The notes under the pieces were generated by a model. It saw only the letters and a program-made list of their open reading frames with translations. It had not been told where the DNA came from and made no database searches. A program made the position numbers and the translations under genes. From contig JAHDBM010000003.1 in NCBI GenBank assembly GCA_020630395.1, positions 1-40,470 of the forward strand: a DNA stretch of 40,470 nt, written 5' to 3'. Below, one piece after another: positions 16,345-24,156 of the stretch; positions within the stretch are counted from its first letter, which is position 1; each line of letters begins with the position of its first letter. The stretch comes from Flavobacteriales bacterium. GTDB lineage: Bacteria; Bacteroidota; Bacteroidia; Flavobacteriales_D; CAJJDF01.

Positions 16345-17403
16345 TTATTTAGATCTAAAATCATGAATATTTGTGGAGACCGAAAAGTTATGAGATGCAC
16401 CAGCAATATGATAGCTAGCTACACTATAATTGACTTTAAATCTTTTGATATTAAACCCTAATCCAGCAGAAAAGCCAACCATTCCAGATTTTACTGTGTA
16501 CACCAACTCTCTTCTTCTACGATAATTAAATCCAAAATTTATATGAAAATTTTTCGACAATAAAATTTCGCCACCTAGCACGACATGCCTAAAAGATTTA
16601 TCAAAAAAAGAAGGCTCTTTAGGAGGTAATTCCTCAAAAGTTTCAGGATCAAATTGTTTTTCAGCATTAGGATCATCATAAGTTAAATCCCATTTCTGCA
16701 AATTATCTAATGTTAATGATAGCCTTAGTGGTGCATGTAGTAACTTTTTGGTAACTCCAAGTTGAACCTGCAATGGAAAAGTTGATGTTTTAGATTCAGT
16801 GTAATCTTTTAATTTAACTCCAACATTTTTAACAACAGCACCAATAGATAACAATTGCTTTTCATTAAAATAAGACCCAGCAACATCAAAAGCAATACCA
16901 ACAGCCGTGTAAGCATCATAATTAGAATTAAAGACCTTTAAATTAGCTCCAAATGAAAATATTGAATCTAATCTTGTCCCATAACTTATTACTAAACCTA
17001 TATCATTAGCATAAAAGTCACCACTTCTCAAGCCTGTTTCATCCGCTCGCGTAAACTTACCATAATTGGCATACATTAAAGAACCACTGAACGTACCTAC
17101 ATTACTTACATGATGAGTATACGAAGAATATCCATAATTGACATCTGCAATGTAATTAAGGTAATTTAGTGAAATAGCCCCATCCATTGTAGAATCTAAA
17201 AAAGAAGGGTTAGCCAACATCATGTTAACATCTTTGTCATACATGGAAACGTTACTACCACCTAAAGCATTTAACCTTGCAGATGGAGTTAAATCTAAAA
17301 ATTTAAATGAAGCACTACCACCTAATTGTGATGTAGCAGTTGTTAATCCTCCTAAAAAGATTAACGATATTAAAAGGAATAGTTTTACTGTTGATCTAAG
17401 CAT
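16345..17403 (-). CDS. porQ: Type IX secretion system outer-membrane protein PorQ
   Basis: A 352-residue predicted beta-barrel with a signal peptide cut near TTATSQ. The mature start LGGSASFKFLDLTPSARLNALGG, followed by NMMLANPSFLD, is the PorQ signature; it is related to the PorV (LptO)/FadL-like group. PorQ is part of the T9SS attachment side and is linked to PorZ at the cell surface. Length matches the family. The ATG overlaps the end of the Kazal lipoprotein gene by 19 bases, so the two are co-transcribed and probably coupled in translation. This overlap with a protease-inhibitor gene is unusual to my knowledge. Confidence 0.93.
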   Translation of the reverse strand: MLRSTVKLFLLISLIFLGGLTTATSQLGGSASFKFLDLTPSARLNALGGSNVSMYDKDVNMMLANPSFLDSTMDGAISLNYLNYIADVNYGYSSYTHHVSNVGTFSGSLMYANYGKFTRADETGLRSGDFYANDIGLVISYGTRLDSIFSFGANLKVFNSNYDAYTAVGIAFDVAGSYFNEKQLLSIGAVVKNVGVKLKDYTESKTSTFPLQVQLGVTKKLLHAPLRLSLTLDNLQKWDLTYDDPNAEKQFDPETFEELPPKEPSFFDKSFRHVVLGGEILLSKNFHINFGFNYRRRRELVYTVKSGMVGFSAGLGFNIKRFKVNYSVASYHIAGASHNFSVSTNIHDFRSK

Positions 17404-17606
17404 TCGCCATCAATATACTCTACCCCTGCACATTCTGCATACGTTTTGTTCGCGTAAGTTTTACCGTTACAACCACATACTGGTCTATATCTAGTATCAA
17501 GATCACACCCTTCTTTAAATAATTCTGGACATTCTTCTTTATTACAACTTGAAATAAACCCTAAACATAATGTTAGCACTAGGATAGATAATAATTTAGT
17601 TTTCAT
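17385..17606 (-). CDS. Kazal-domain lipoprotein, proximal to porQ
   Basis: A 73-residue predicted lipoprotein. The lipobox ISSC puts the lipidated cysteine at residue 21. The rest is a single Kazal-type serine protease inhibitor fold: PVCGCNGKTYANKTYAECAG and a final GEC, with the Cys and Tyr positions typical of bacterial Kazal domains. It should sit on the periplasmic or outer face of the outer membrane and may block serine proteases. It is a tandem paralogue of the gene just upstream and its 3' end overlaps the start of porQ by 19 bases. Whether the reactive loop is active is not known from sequence. Confidence 0.88.
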   Translation of the reverse strand: MKTKLLSILVLTLCLGFISSCNKEECPELFKEGCDLDTRYRPVCGCNGKTYANKTYAECAGVEYIDGECLDQQ

Positions 17607-17633
17607 ATGTATTTGAAATGATAACGTTTGTTT

Positions 17634-17867
17634 CTATTTTTTATTTTCTTTACAGGCTCCTTTAACATAAGTAACACCACTACATTCTGCATAACAACTG
17701 TTTGAATATGTTTTGTTATTACAACCACAAACTGGGTCGTACATATCAATACAAACACAACTTTCATTTGTATTTTCCACACATGGAGTTGCAGTAGAAG
17801 TAGACTTTTTTGTTTTACACCCTATAAAGGCAAAAACAATAAATATTTGAAGCACAAATAATTTCAT
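17634..17867 (-). CDS. Kazal-domain lipoprotein, first gene of the porQ operon
   Basis: A 77-residue predicted lipoprotein with a short leader and lipobox FIGC (lipid site residue 17), a Lys/Ser/Thr-rich tether (KTKKSTSTATP), then a Kazal domain: CVCIDMYDPVCGCNNKTYSN, SCYAECSGV, GAC. It shares the core PVCGCN-KTY-C-YAEC-G with its neighbour but has two extra Cys, so the disulfide layout may differ. It heads the three-gene unit Kazal-Kazal-porQ, with 27 bases between the two Kazal genes. A TACCTTTG box ends 4 bases before its ATG. Confidence 0.88.
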   Translation of the reverse strand: MKLFVLQIFIVFAFIGCKTKKSTSTATPCVENTNESCVCIDMYDPVCGCNNKTYSNSCYAECSGVTYVKGACKENKK

Positions 17868-17871
17868 ATTG

Positions 17872-17879
17872 CAAAGGTA
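17872..17879 (-). promoter_or_regulatory. -7 promoter box of the Kazal-porQ operon
   Basis: The minus strand reads TACCTTTG (17879-17872), an exact TAnnTTTG match, ending 4 bases before the ATG at 17867. No good -33 TTTG is seen at 19-20 bases. Transcription would begin at or next to the start codon. Confidence 0.5.
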
Positions 17880-17921
17880 ATAAAAATTACAATATCAACA
17901 TCATTCGCTATATACAGCAAA

Positions 17922-20336
17922 TTAAACTAAAGCTACATCAAGCACATCTTTCATTTTATCTACATAATGAAACGTTAAACCTTTGAGGTAATCTTTCTTA
18001 ATCTCATCAATATCTTTCTTATTTGCTTTACACAATACGATATCGGTAATATTAGCTCTCTTAGCTGCTAAAATCTTTTCTTTAATACCTCCAACTGGTA
18101 ATACTTTACCTCTTAAGGTAATTTCACCTGTCATGGCTAATTTTTGTTTTACTTTTTTACCTGTTAAAATTGATGTTAAAGCCGTAAGCATAGTAATACC
18201 TGCTGATGGCCCATCTTTTGGAGTAGCACCTTCTGGAACATGAATGTGAACATTATTCTCTTCAAATAGAGTAGCTTCAATGCCTAAATCTTTAGCATGT
18301 GCTTTTAAAAATTCTAGCGCAATAACTGCTGATTCTTTCATTACATCTCCTAAATTACCCGTAAGGGTTAGTTTTCCCTTACCAGGTGACAAACTTGTTT
18401 CAATAAATAATATATCTCCTCCATTTTGCGTCCACGCTAATCCAGTTACAACACCTGGAATATCAATTCCTTCATATTTTTCTTTAGAATGAGCTGTTCC
18501 TAAAATAGCTTGTAAATCATCTATTTTAATGTTAACCTCATAAGGCTCATCCATAGCTATTTGCTTGGCTCTGTAACGAACTAACTTTCCAACTCTTTTC
18601 TCTAGACCTCTAACTCCACTCTCTGCTGTATAATCTTCAATTACTTTTTCAAGGACTTCATCTGGAATAATAATGTGATCTTTCGGCACTCCATTTTCCT
18701 TAATTTGCTTAGGCAATAAATACTTCTTCGCTATTTCAAGTTTTTCTTCTACTGTATAACCGTTTATTTCTATTATCTCCATTCTGTCGCGTAAAGCTGG
18801 CTGTATAGTACTTAAACTATTAGCAGTAGCAACAAACATTACTTTACTTAGATCGTAGTCTAGTTCAACATAATTATCGTTAAATGCAAAATTTTGTTCA
18901 GGATCAAGAACTTCCAATAAAGCTGACGAAGGATCTCCATGAGAATCTCTTGCTAGCTTATCAATTTCATCTAATACAAAAACAGGATTTGATGTTTTAA
19001 CCTTCTTTAAGTTCTGTAACACTCTACCTGGCATTGCACCTATGTATGTTTTTCTATGCCCTCTAATCTCAGCCTCATCTCTTAAGCCACCAAGTGACAT
19101 TCTTACATATTTTCTGTTCAATGCTTCAGCAATTGATTTACCTAAAGAAGTTTTACCAACACCTGGAGGTCCATACAAGCATAAAATAGGAGCTTTTAAA
19201 TTCTTTTTTAATTTAATTACTGCCAAATACTCAATAATACGCTCCTTTACTTTATCTAGTCCAAAATGGTCTTTGTCTAATATTTCTTGAGCTCTTTTTA
19301 AATCATAATTATCTTTTGACACCTTTTTCCAAGGTAAATCGAGTAGTAATTGTAAATAATTAAGTTGAACTGAATATTCAGCCACTTGAGGATTCATTCT
19401 TTCAAGTTTGGCTAACTCCTTTTTAAATGTCTGTTGTACCTTTTTACTCCATTTCTTCTTTTCAGCTTTTTTCTTTAAATCTTCAACCTCTTGTTTTGCT
19501 GGATTATCCCCTAATTCTTCTTGAATTTGACGCATTTGTTGATGCAAGAAATAATCTCTTTGCTGTCGATCAATGTCTGTTTTAACTTTAGATTGAATAT
19601 CATTTTTTATCTCTAGTAACTGAAGTTCCTTTGTTAAATGCTTAAGCACCATTTGTGCTCTTTCCATTAATTTTGGCTCTTCTAATAGACTTTGCTTAAC
19701 CTCAACCTCAGCTTGCATATTGGATGAGATGAAGTTTATCATGAAAGTTGGACTTTCAATGTTCTTTATGGCAAAAGCAGCCTCAGATGGAATTGACGGA
19801 GATTCTTTAATAATCTCTAATGCCATATCTTTTACTGAAGAAAATAACGCAAAAAACTTTTTATCATCTTTCTCTGGTTTAATATCAATAAAGGTTTCTA
19901 TTGTAGCTTTTGTGTAAGGCTCTTCTTGCGTAAATTCTTGAATTTCGAATCTACGTTTACCTTGAATAATAACAGTAGTACTTCCATCTGGCATACGTAG
20001 CTGACGTAAAATTTGACCAACTGTACCCGTTTTGTTTAGATCATCATTAGTTGGATCTTCTATTTTACTATCTTTTTGAGATACAACCCCTATTGTTTTA
20101 TTACCAGCATAAGCATCTTTAATTAACTTAATAGACTTATCTCTACCTACTGTAATTGGTATTACAACACCAGGAAACAACACATTATTTTTTAATGACA
20201 AAATTGGTAATTCAGAGGGTACTTCCTCTGTGTTCATTTGGTTTTCTTCCTCTTCTGATATTAATGGTATAAAATCACCCTCTGCTTCTCCTCCATTGGT
20301 TAAAGACAAAAAATCATTCTCAAATAAATCTTTCAT
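17922..20336 (-). CDS. lon: ATP-dependent Lon protease
   Basis: An 804-residue LonA protease. In order: N-terminal substrate domain (about 40-240, beginning ELPILSLKNNVLFPGVVIPI), a coiled helical region (about 250-350), the AAA+ module with Walker A GPPGVGKTS and Walker B FVLDEIDKL, and the C-terminal Ser-Lys protease with S711 in PKDGPSAGITM and K754 in GGIKEKILAA. It degrades misfolded and regulatory proteins in the cytosol. It is a single-gene unit. An acidic N-terminal extension (about 35 residues, with SEEEENQMNTEE) is seen. A 14-base stretch just upstream of the ATG resembles one in the dnaK regulatory region. Confidence 0.98.
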   Translation of the reverse strand: MKDLFENDFLSLTNGGEAEGDFIPLISEEEENQMNTEEVPSELPILSLKNNVLFPGVVIPITVGRDKSIKLIKDAYAGNKTIGVVSQKDSKIEDPTNDDLNKTGTVGQILRQLRMPDGSTTVIIQGKRRFEIQEFTQEEPYTKATIETFIDIKPEKDDKKFFALFSSVKDMALEIIKESPSIPSEAAFAIKNIESPTFMINFISSNMQAEVEVKQSLLEEPKLMERAQMVLKHLTKELQLLEIKNDIQSKVKTDIDRQQRDYFLHQQMRQIQEELGDNPAKQEVEDLKKKAEKKKWSKKVQQTFKKELAKLERMNPQVAEYSVQLNYLQLLLDLPWKKVSKDNYDLKRAQEILDKDHFGLDKVKERIIEYLAVIKLKKNLKAPILCLYGPPGVGKTSLGKSIAEALNRKYVRMSLGGLRDEAEIRGHRKTYIGAMPGRVLQNLKKVKTSNPVFVLDEIDKLARDSHGDPSSALLEVLDPEQNFAFNDNYVELDYDLSKVMFVATANSLSTIQPALRDRMEIIEINGYTVEEKLEIAKKYLLPKQIKENGVPKDHIIIPDEVLEKVIEDYTAESGVRGLEKRVGKLVRYRAKQIAMDEPYEVNIKIDDLQAILGTAHSKEKYEGIDIPGVVTGLAWTQNGGDILFIETSLSPGKGKLTLTGNLGDVMKESAVIALEFLKAHAKDLGIEATLFEENNVHIHVPEGATPKDGPSAGITMLTALTSILTGKKVKQKLAMTGEITLRGKVLPVGGIKEKILAAKRANITDIVLCKANKKDIDEIKKDYLKGLTFHYVDKMKDVLDVALV

Positions 20337-20344
20337 TGTTTTAT

Positions 20345-20358
20345 AGACATTTTGGCAT
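20345..20358 (-). promoter_or_regulatory. dnaK-like TGNCAAAATGNC element before lon
   Basis: The minus strand reads ATGCCAAAATGTCT. It agrees at 11 of 14 positions with ATGTCAAAATGACC in the dnaK upstream region (3606-3619). It starts 9 bases before the lon ATG. Both genes serve protein quality control, so a shared operator is possible, but position relative to the gene differs. Confidence 0.3.
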
Positions 20359-20559
20359 TTCTACTAAAAGTAATATTGAAATAATAATCTCAACACTACC
20401 CTATTCCCTACTCATTTAGTTTGTTATCAAAGGTTTTACAACTTAACCAAACAAACTCTTATATTATATAGGTCAATAGATATGCCAAATGCAATTGACT
20501 GCTAAAATGGCAATGAGTTAAAATAAATCAGAACATATCTAGTTTATTTCTTTATAGAA

Positions 20560-20814
20560 TTATTGCTTCTTAAATATTCTTACGTTTTTTATCAGAATGA
20601 CAATAACTCCTAATGAAATAAAAAACATAATAGTCTTTAATATTCCAAATGGCGAAAATAGCACATAAACAAAGGCAAGAATACCTTCATCAAACGCACC
20701 ATCACACATTCTTTCAAGAGTTTTAAAACACAATCCAAATAGTCCTAATAAAATGAAAAAGCCTCCAATCCAATTTACATTCTTTTTTGCTCCATCAAAA
20801 AAATTAATGCTCAT
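20560..20814 (-). CDS. Small two-helix membrane protein after the PhoH-like gene
   Basis: An 84-residue protein with two or three hydrophobic segments (about 15-32, 44-58, 58-77) and basic ends (GAKKNVNW, KNVRIFKKQ). I recognise no family. It starts 15 bases after the stop of the PIN-PhoH gene on the same strand, so it is probably co-transcribed with it. Codon use and composition look like those of its neighbours. Confidence 0.7.
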   Translation of the reverse strand: MSINFFDGAKKNVNWIGGFFILLGLFGLCFKTLERMCDGAFDEGILAFVYVLFSPFGILKTIMFFISLGVIVILIKNVRIFKKQ

Positions 20815-20829
20815 ACTTACAAATGTTAT

Positions 20830-22155
20830 CTACAACAACTCATTTGCCAAATTAGCTAATTCAGAACGCTCTCCTTTTTCTAACGTAATGTGAGCGAATA
20901 ATTTTTGTCCTTTAAAACGATCTATTAAGTATGATAGGCCATTACTCTGTTCATCCAAAAATGGCGTGTCAATTTGATGTATATCTCCAGTAAAAATAAT
21001 TTTAGTATTATCTCCAGCTCTAGTAATAATGGTTTTTATTTCATGTGGCGATAAGTTTTGGCTCTCATCTACAATAAAAAATGTATCAGAAAAGCTTCTA
21101 CCTCTAATATATGCTAATGCACTAATAACAATCTTCTTATCTTCTTGAAGCTTATCTATTACCTTGTATTTCTTTTCCGTTTCTTTATATTGATTCTTTA
21201 TAACTTTTAAGTTATCCCACAAAGGTTCCATATATGGTGTAACTTTACTGTCAATATCTCCTGGCAAAAAACCTATATCTTGATTACTTAAGCCTACTAT
21301 CGGACGAGCAATAAGTATTTGATTAAACATATTCCTCTGCTCTATAGCACTTGCTAATGCTAATAATGTTTTACCTGTACCTGCAACACCTTGTAGGGTT
21401 ACAATTTTAACTTCTGGATTTAATAAGGCATGGAAAGCAAAAGCTTGTTCAGAATTTCTGGGCTTGATGCCATAACAATGTTTTTTTTCTACTCTTTCAA
21501 AAGTATCTTCATGAGGATTATAACTTGCTAACGAACTACTATTACCATCATTTAAAATATAAAAATGATTTGGAATTTTAGTCGTATCAATTTTATCAGC
21601 ATCTACAACTCCATGTGTAAATAAATCTCTTAATGCTCCAGAATCTACATGTTCAACTTCGTGCCTGCCAGTATATAAGCTATCTAATACTACTTTGTCA
21701 CTTTTATAGTCTTGAGCTTCTATTCCGAGTCCTTTAGCTTTCATTCTAAGGTTAATATCTTTAGAAACTAAAATGACATCTTGTGTATTTTCTGTGTCTT
21801 GTAAGTATAGAACTGCATTTAAAATTCTGTGATCGGCTTTGTTAGCCATAAAAACCTTTTCTGCATCTTTTTTAAGATTTTTGGTATATAATACCACCTT
21901 AAATTTTCCTTTTCCATCTAATGGTATCCAATTATCTAAATTTTGACCTGTTGATAGTTTATCTAACATTCGGGTAAACTCTCTTGCTGAATAGTTTTTC
22001 GTATCTCCCCCCCTTTTAAACGTATCTAATTCTTCTAAGACTGTTATAGGAATTGCTACATCATTATCATCAAAATTGTTAATCGAATCATGATCATGAA
22101 GGATTACAGAAGTATCTAAAACGAATATTTTACGTGATTTTTTTTTCTTTGCCAT
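20830..22155 (-). CDS. PIN-PhoH family ATPase/ribonuclease
   Basis: A 441-residue two-domain protein. The N-terminal PIN domain (about 8-150) shows the acidic nuclease residues in VLDTSVILHD, ITVLEELDTFK and the region around KADHRIL and LVSKDINLR. The C-terminal PhoH domain (about 230-441) has Walker A GVAGTGKTLLAL, Walker B FFIVDESQNLSPHE and the sensor FTGDIHQIDTP. Family members (PhoH2, YlaK type) unwind and cut RNA. It is linked to a small membrane protein gene downstream. It is not obviously part of a toxin-antitoxin pair: no antitoxin-like gene precedes it, only the 400-base intergenic stretch. Confidence 0.95.
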   Translation of the reverse strand: MAKKKKSRKIFVLDTSVILHDHDSINNFDDNDVAIPITVLEELDTFKRGGDTKNYSAREFTRMLDKLSTGQNLDNWIPLDGKGKFKVVLYTKNLKKDAEKVFMANKADHRILNAVLYLQDTENTQDVILVSKDINLRMKAKGLGIEAQDYKSDKVVLDSLYTGRHEVEHVDSGALRDLFTHGVVDADKIDTTKIPNHFYILNDGNSSSLASYNPHEDTFERVEKKHCYGIKPRNSEQAFAFHALLNPEVKIVTLQGVAGTGKTLLALASAIEQRNMFNQILIARPIVGLSNQDIGFLPGDIDSKVTPYMEPLWDNLKVIKNQYKETEKKYKVIDKLQEDKKIVISALAYIRGRSFSDTFFIVDESQNLSPHEIKTIITRAGDNTKIIFTGDIHQIDTPFLDEQSNGLSYLIDRFKGQKLFAHITLEKGERSELANLANELL

Positions 22156-22280
22156 TTAAACAGTGTTTGATACACTAAATGTAACATCCTTTTGTGAGGT
22201 ATTATTTTATTAACTAAAATTTAATTAACAGCTAATTATGGATAATTACCTAAACATTAGACTATAAAGCAAAAAAGAGG

Positions 22281-22549
22281 TACTTCTCGATACAATTTAT
22301 TTCTCTTTAACATTCGAAATGAATCACTCGAAGCGACTAAAAAAAATAAAGTAACATTAATAACCTTGGGATTACTTCAAACTCATTTTTATTCGTTTCC
22401 GTAATGACGGTTTAATTGATTTTATCCATAAAATTAACCAAATAAACAAAGATTCGCTATCACGAGATTGACGATAGGAAATCGAAGTGATCTCAATGTA
22501 TATTTAAACTAGATTACTTCAAGCTCATTTTATTTCTCTTTTGTAATAA
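22281..22549. repeat. Decayed interspersed repeat cluster in the PhoH-NhaC gap
   Basis: The 401 bases from 22156 to 22556 hold no gene. Two copies of a 38-base unit lie at 22370-22407 and 22512-22549 (31 of 38 identical), each starting GATTACTTCAA and ending with GTAAT, so ATTAC and GTAAT form inverted ends 25 bases apart. A third, more decayed copy lies at 22281-22308, sharing TACTTC and TTTATTTCTCTTT. Between them is a GAGAT/ATCTC segment (22463-22496). The look is that of a small palindromic interspersed repeat family rather than a promoter or RNA gene. Confidence 0.55.
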
Positions 22550-22556
22550 AAGTGAA

Positions 22557-23999
22557 TTATTGTGCTTTAACTAACTTCTTTATCTTGATAGCAAAAACTG
22601 CAAATAAAATAGTCATTATAGGACTAATAATATTAAAAAAACAAAACGGAATAAACGCCCAAGGATTTTCTACAAAACCAAGCATTTTTGCATGATATGC
22701 ATTACAGGTATTCCATGGGCAAAGTACTGAAGTAACTGTTCCAGAATCTTCTAATGTTCTACTTAAATTTTCTGGAGCTAAGCCTTTTTCTTTATAGGCA
22801 TCTGCAAACATTCTACCAGGTACTACTAGTGATATATATTGATCTGAGGCGGTAAAATTCATTATAATACAGGATAAAGAAGTTGTACTGACAAGAGACC
22901 ATGTACTGTTAACAAAACTCATCATAGCCCTTGTTAATCTTTGCAACAAACCAACAGTTTCCATAACGCCTCCAAAAATCATGGCACACAAAATAAGCCA
23001 AATCGTATTTAACATTCCACTCATACCTCCAGAACTTAATAAATCTGCAGCAATTGGATTATCTATTGCTATTGATACATCAGTAGTCATAGCATCAATT
23101 ACAGCCATATATGAATTAACAAAATAGCCTCCCTCATTTCTTATTTCTTCAATAATATCTGGTTGAAACCCAACAGCAAAAAAAGCTCCAAGCAATGCTC
23201 CACAAAAAATGGCAGGTATAGGTTTTACTTTAAAAACAATCATAGCAATAACACCTATTGGAACTAAAAAAAGAAAAGGAGATATATTAAATTTAGATCC
23301 TATTGCAGTCTTTAAATCTAGAATTATTGAATTATCGATAGGCTTATCATACGAAAAACCTATTATTAAAAAGATAATCAAAGTAATAATAATTGACGGA
23401 AAAGTAGTGAATGTCATGTATTTGATATGTGTGAACAAATCTGTTCCTGCCATAGCAGGCGCTAAATTTGTTGTATCAGATAATGGAGACATTTTATCTC
23501 CAAAATAGGCTCCAGAAATAATGGCTCCGGCTGTAATGGCCTCATTAACCCCTAACGCACTACCAATCCCCATAAGAGCCACACCAACAGTTGCTACGGT
23601 AGTCCAACTACTTCCAGTAGCTAACGATACCATAATACATATTAGACAAGCTGCAAACAAAAATATTTTAGGGTTAAGAACATCTAAACCATAATAAATC
23701 ATTGCTGGTGTAACACCACTTATTAACCATGTGCCGGCTAACGAACCAATTAATAATAAAATTAAGACAGATGGCATAGCAGAATGTATACTTTTGGTAA
23801 TTCCCTTCAACAAATCATCCCATTTAAAACCAAGATTCCATCCTATTAATGCAGCTGCAACTGAGCCAAAAAGTAAGGCCATTTGATTTGCCCCGCTTAA
23901 TGCATCATCTCCAAACGTATAATTAACATTAAAAACAATTAATCCTATTAAAATCAATAAAGGAACTATTGCTTCGAAAAGTGTTGGGTTTTTCTTCAT
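22557..23999 (-). CDS. NhaC family Na+/H+ antiporter
   Basis: A 480-residue inner-membrane protein with about 11-12 hydrophobic segments, of the NhaC (ion transporter) family, exchanging Na+ for H+. Family landmarks: the conserved LATGSSWTTVATVGVALMG and GAYFGDKMSPLSDTTNLAPA with its functional Asp and Ser/Thr residues, and the late segment DSGTVTSVLCPWNTCNAYHA. Length is normal. It is transcribed alone; downstream is the repeat-bearing gap before the PhoH-like gene. Substrate could also be a larger exchange pair such as malate/lactate, as in some NhaC relatives, but the motifs fit a Na+/H+ antiporter. Confidence 0.93.
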   Translation of the reverse strand: MKKNPTLFEAIVPLLILIGLIVFNVNYTFGDDALSGANQMALLFGSVAAALIGWNLGFKWDDLLKGITKSIHSAMPSVLILLLIGSLAGTWLISGVTPAMIYYGLDVLNPKIFLFAACLICIMVSLATGSSWTTVATVGVALMGIGSALGVNEAITAGAIISGAYFGDKMSPLSDTTNLAPAMAGTDLFTHIKYMTFTTFPSIIITLIIFLIIGFSYDKPIDNSIILDLKTAIGSKFNISPFLFLVPIGVIAMIVFKVKPIPAIFCGALLGAFFAVGFQPDIIEEIRNEGGYFVNSYMAVIDAMTTDVSIAIDNPIAADLLSSGGMSGMLNTIWLILCAMIFGGVMETVGLLQRLTRAMMSFVNSTWSLVSTTSLSCIIMNFTASDQYISLVVPGRMFADAYKEKGLAPENLSRTLEDSGTVTSVLCPWNTCNAYHAKMLGFVENPWAFIPFCFFNIISPIMTILFAVFAIKIKKLVKAQ

Positions 24000-24124
24000 A
24001 ATGCAAGTATCGCAAAAATGATAGTAAACATAAAATTAAACTAACTCATTTTTGAATTAGATACACCCTTTGTAGTTTTAAATAAGTGGTTAAAGTAGCA
24101 ACCTTTAGAGAAATATTCTCGTTA

Positions 24125-24152
24125 TTTGTACAGATAATAAAAATTAATATTG
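24125..24152 (+). promoter_or_regulatory. Promoter of the modular surface-protein gene, possibly leaderless
   Basis: TAATATTG (24145-24152) matches TAnnTTTG with one mismatch and ends exactly 4 bases before the ATG at 24157. TTTG at 24125-24128 lies 16 bases upstream of it, shorter than the 19-20 seen in the best promoters of this window. Confidence 0.4.
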
Positions 24153-24156
24153 TTGA

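Noticed and set aside
20345-20358. TGCCA before lon as a sigma-54 promoter
   Set aside because: It lacks the GG of the -24 element and no TTGC lies at the right distance.
20830-22155. PIN-PhoH protein as a toxin of a toxin-antitoxin pair
   Set aside because: No small antitoxin-like gene lies upstream; the 400 bases there hold only degenerate repeats.
22175-22182. TACATTTA before the PhoH gene (and a similar box at 37414-37421 before the TraB gene) as promoters
   Set aside because: One base off the consensus and no TTTG at 19-20 bases; too weak in AT-rich DNA to list.
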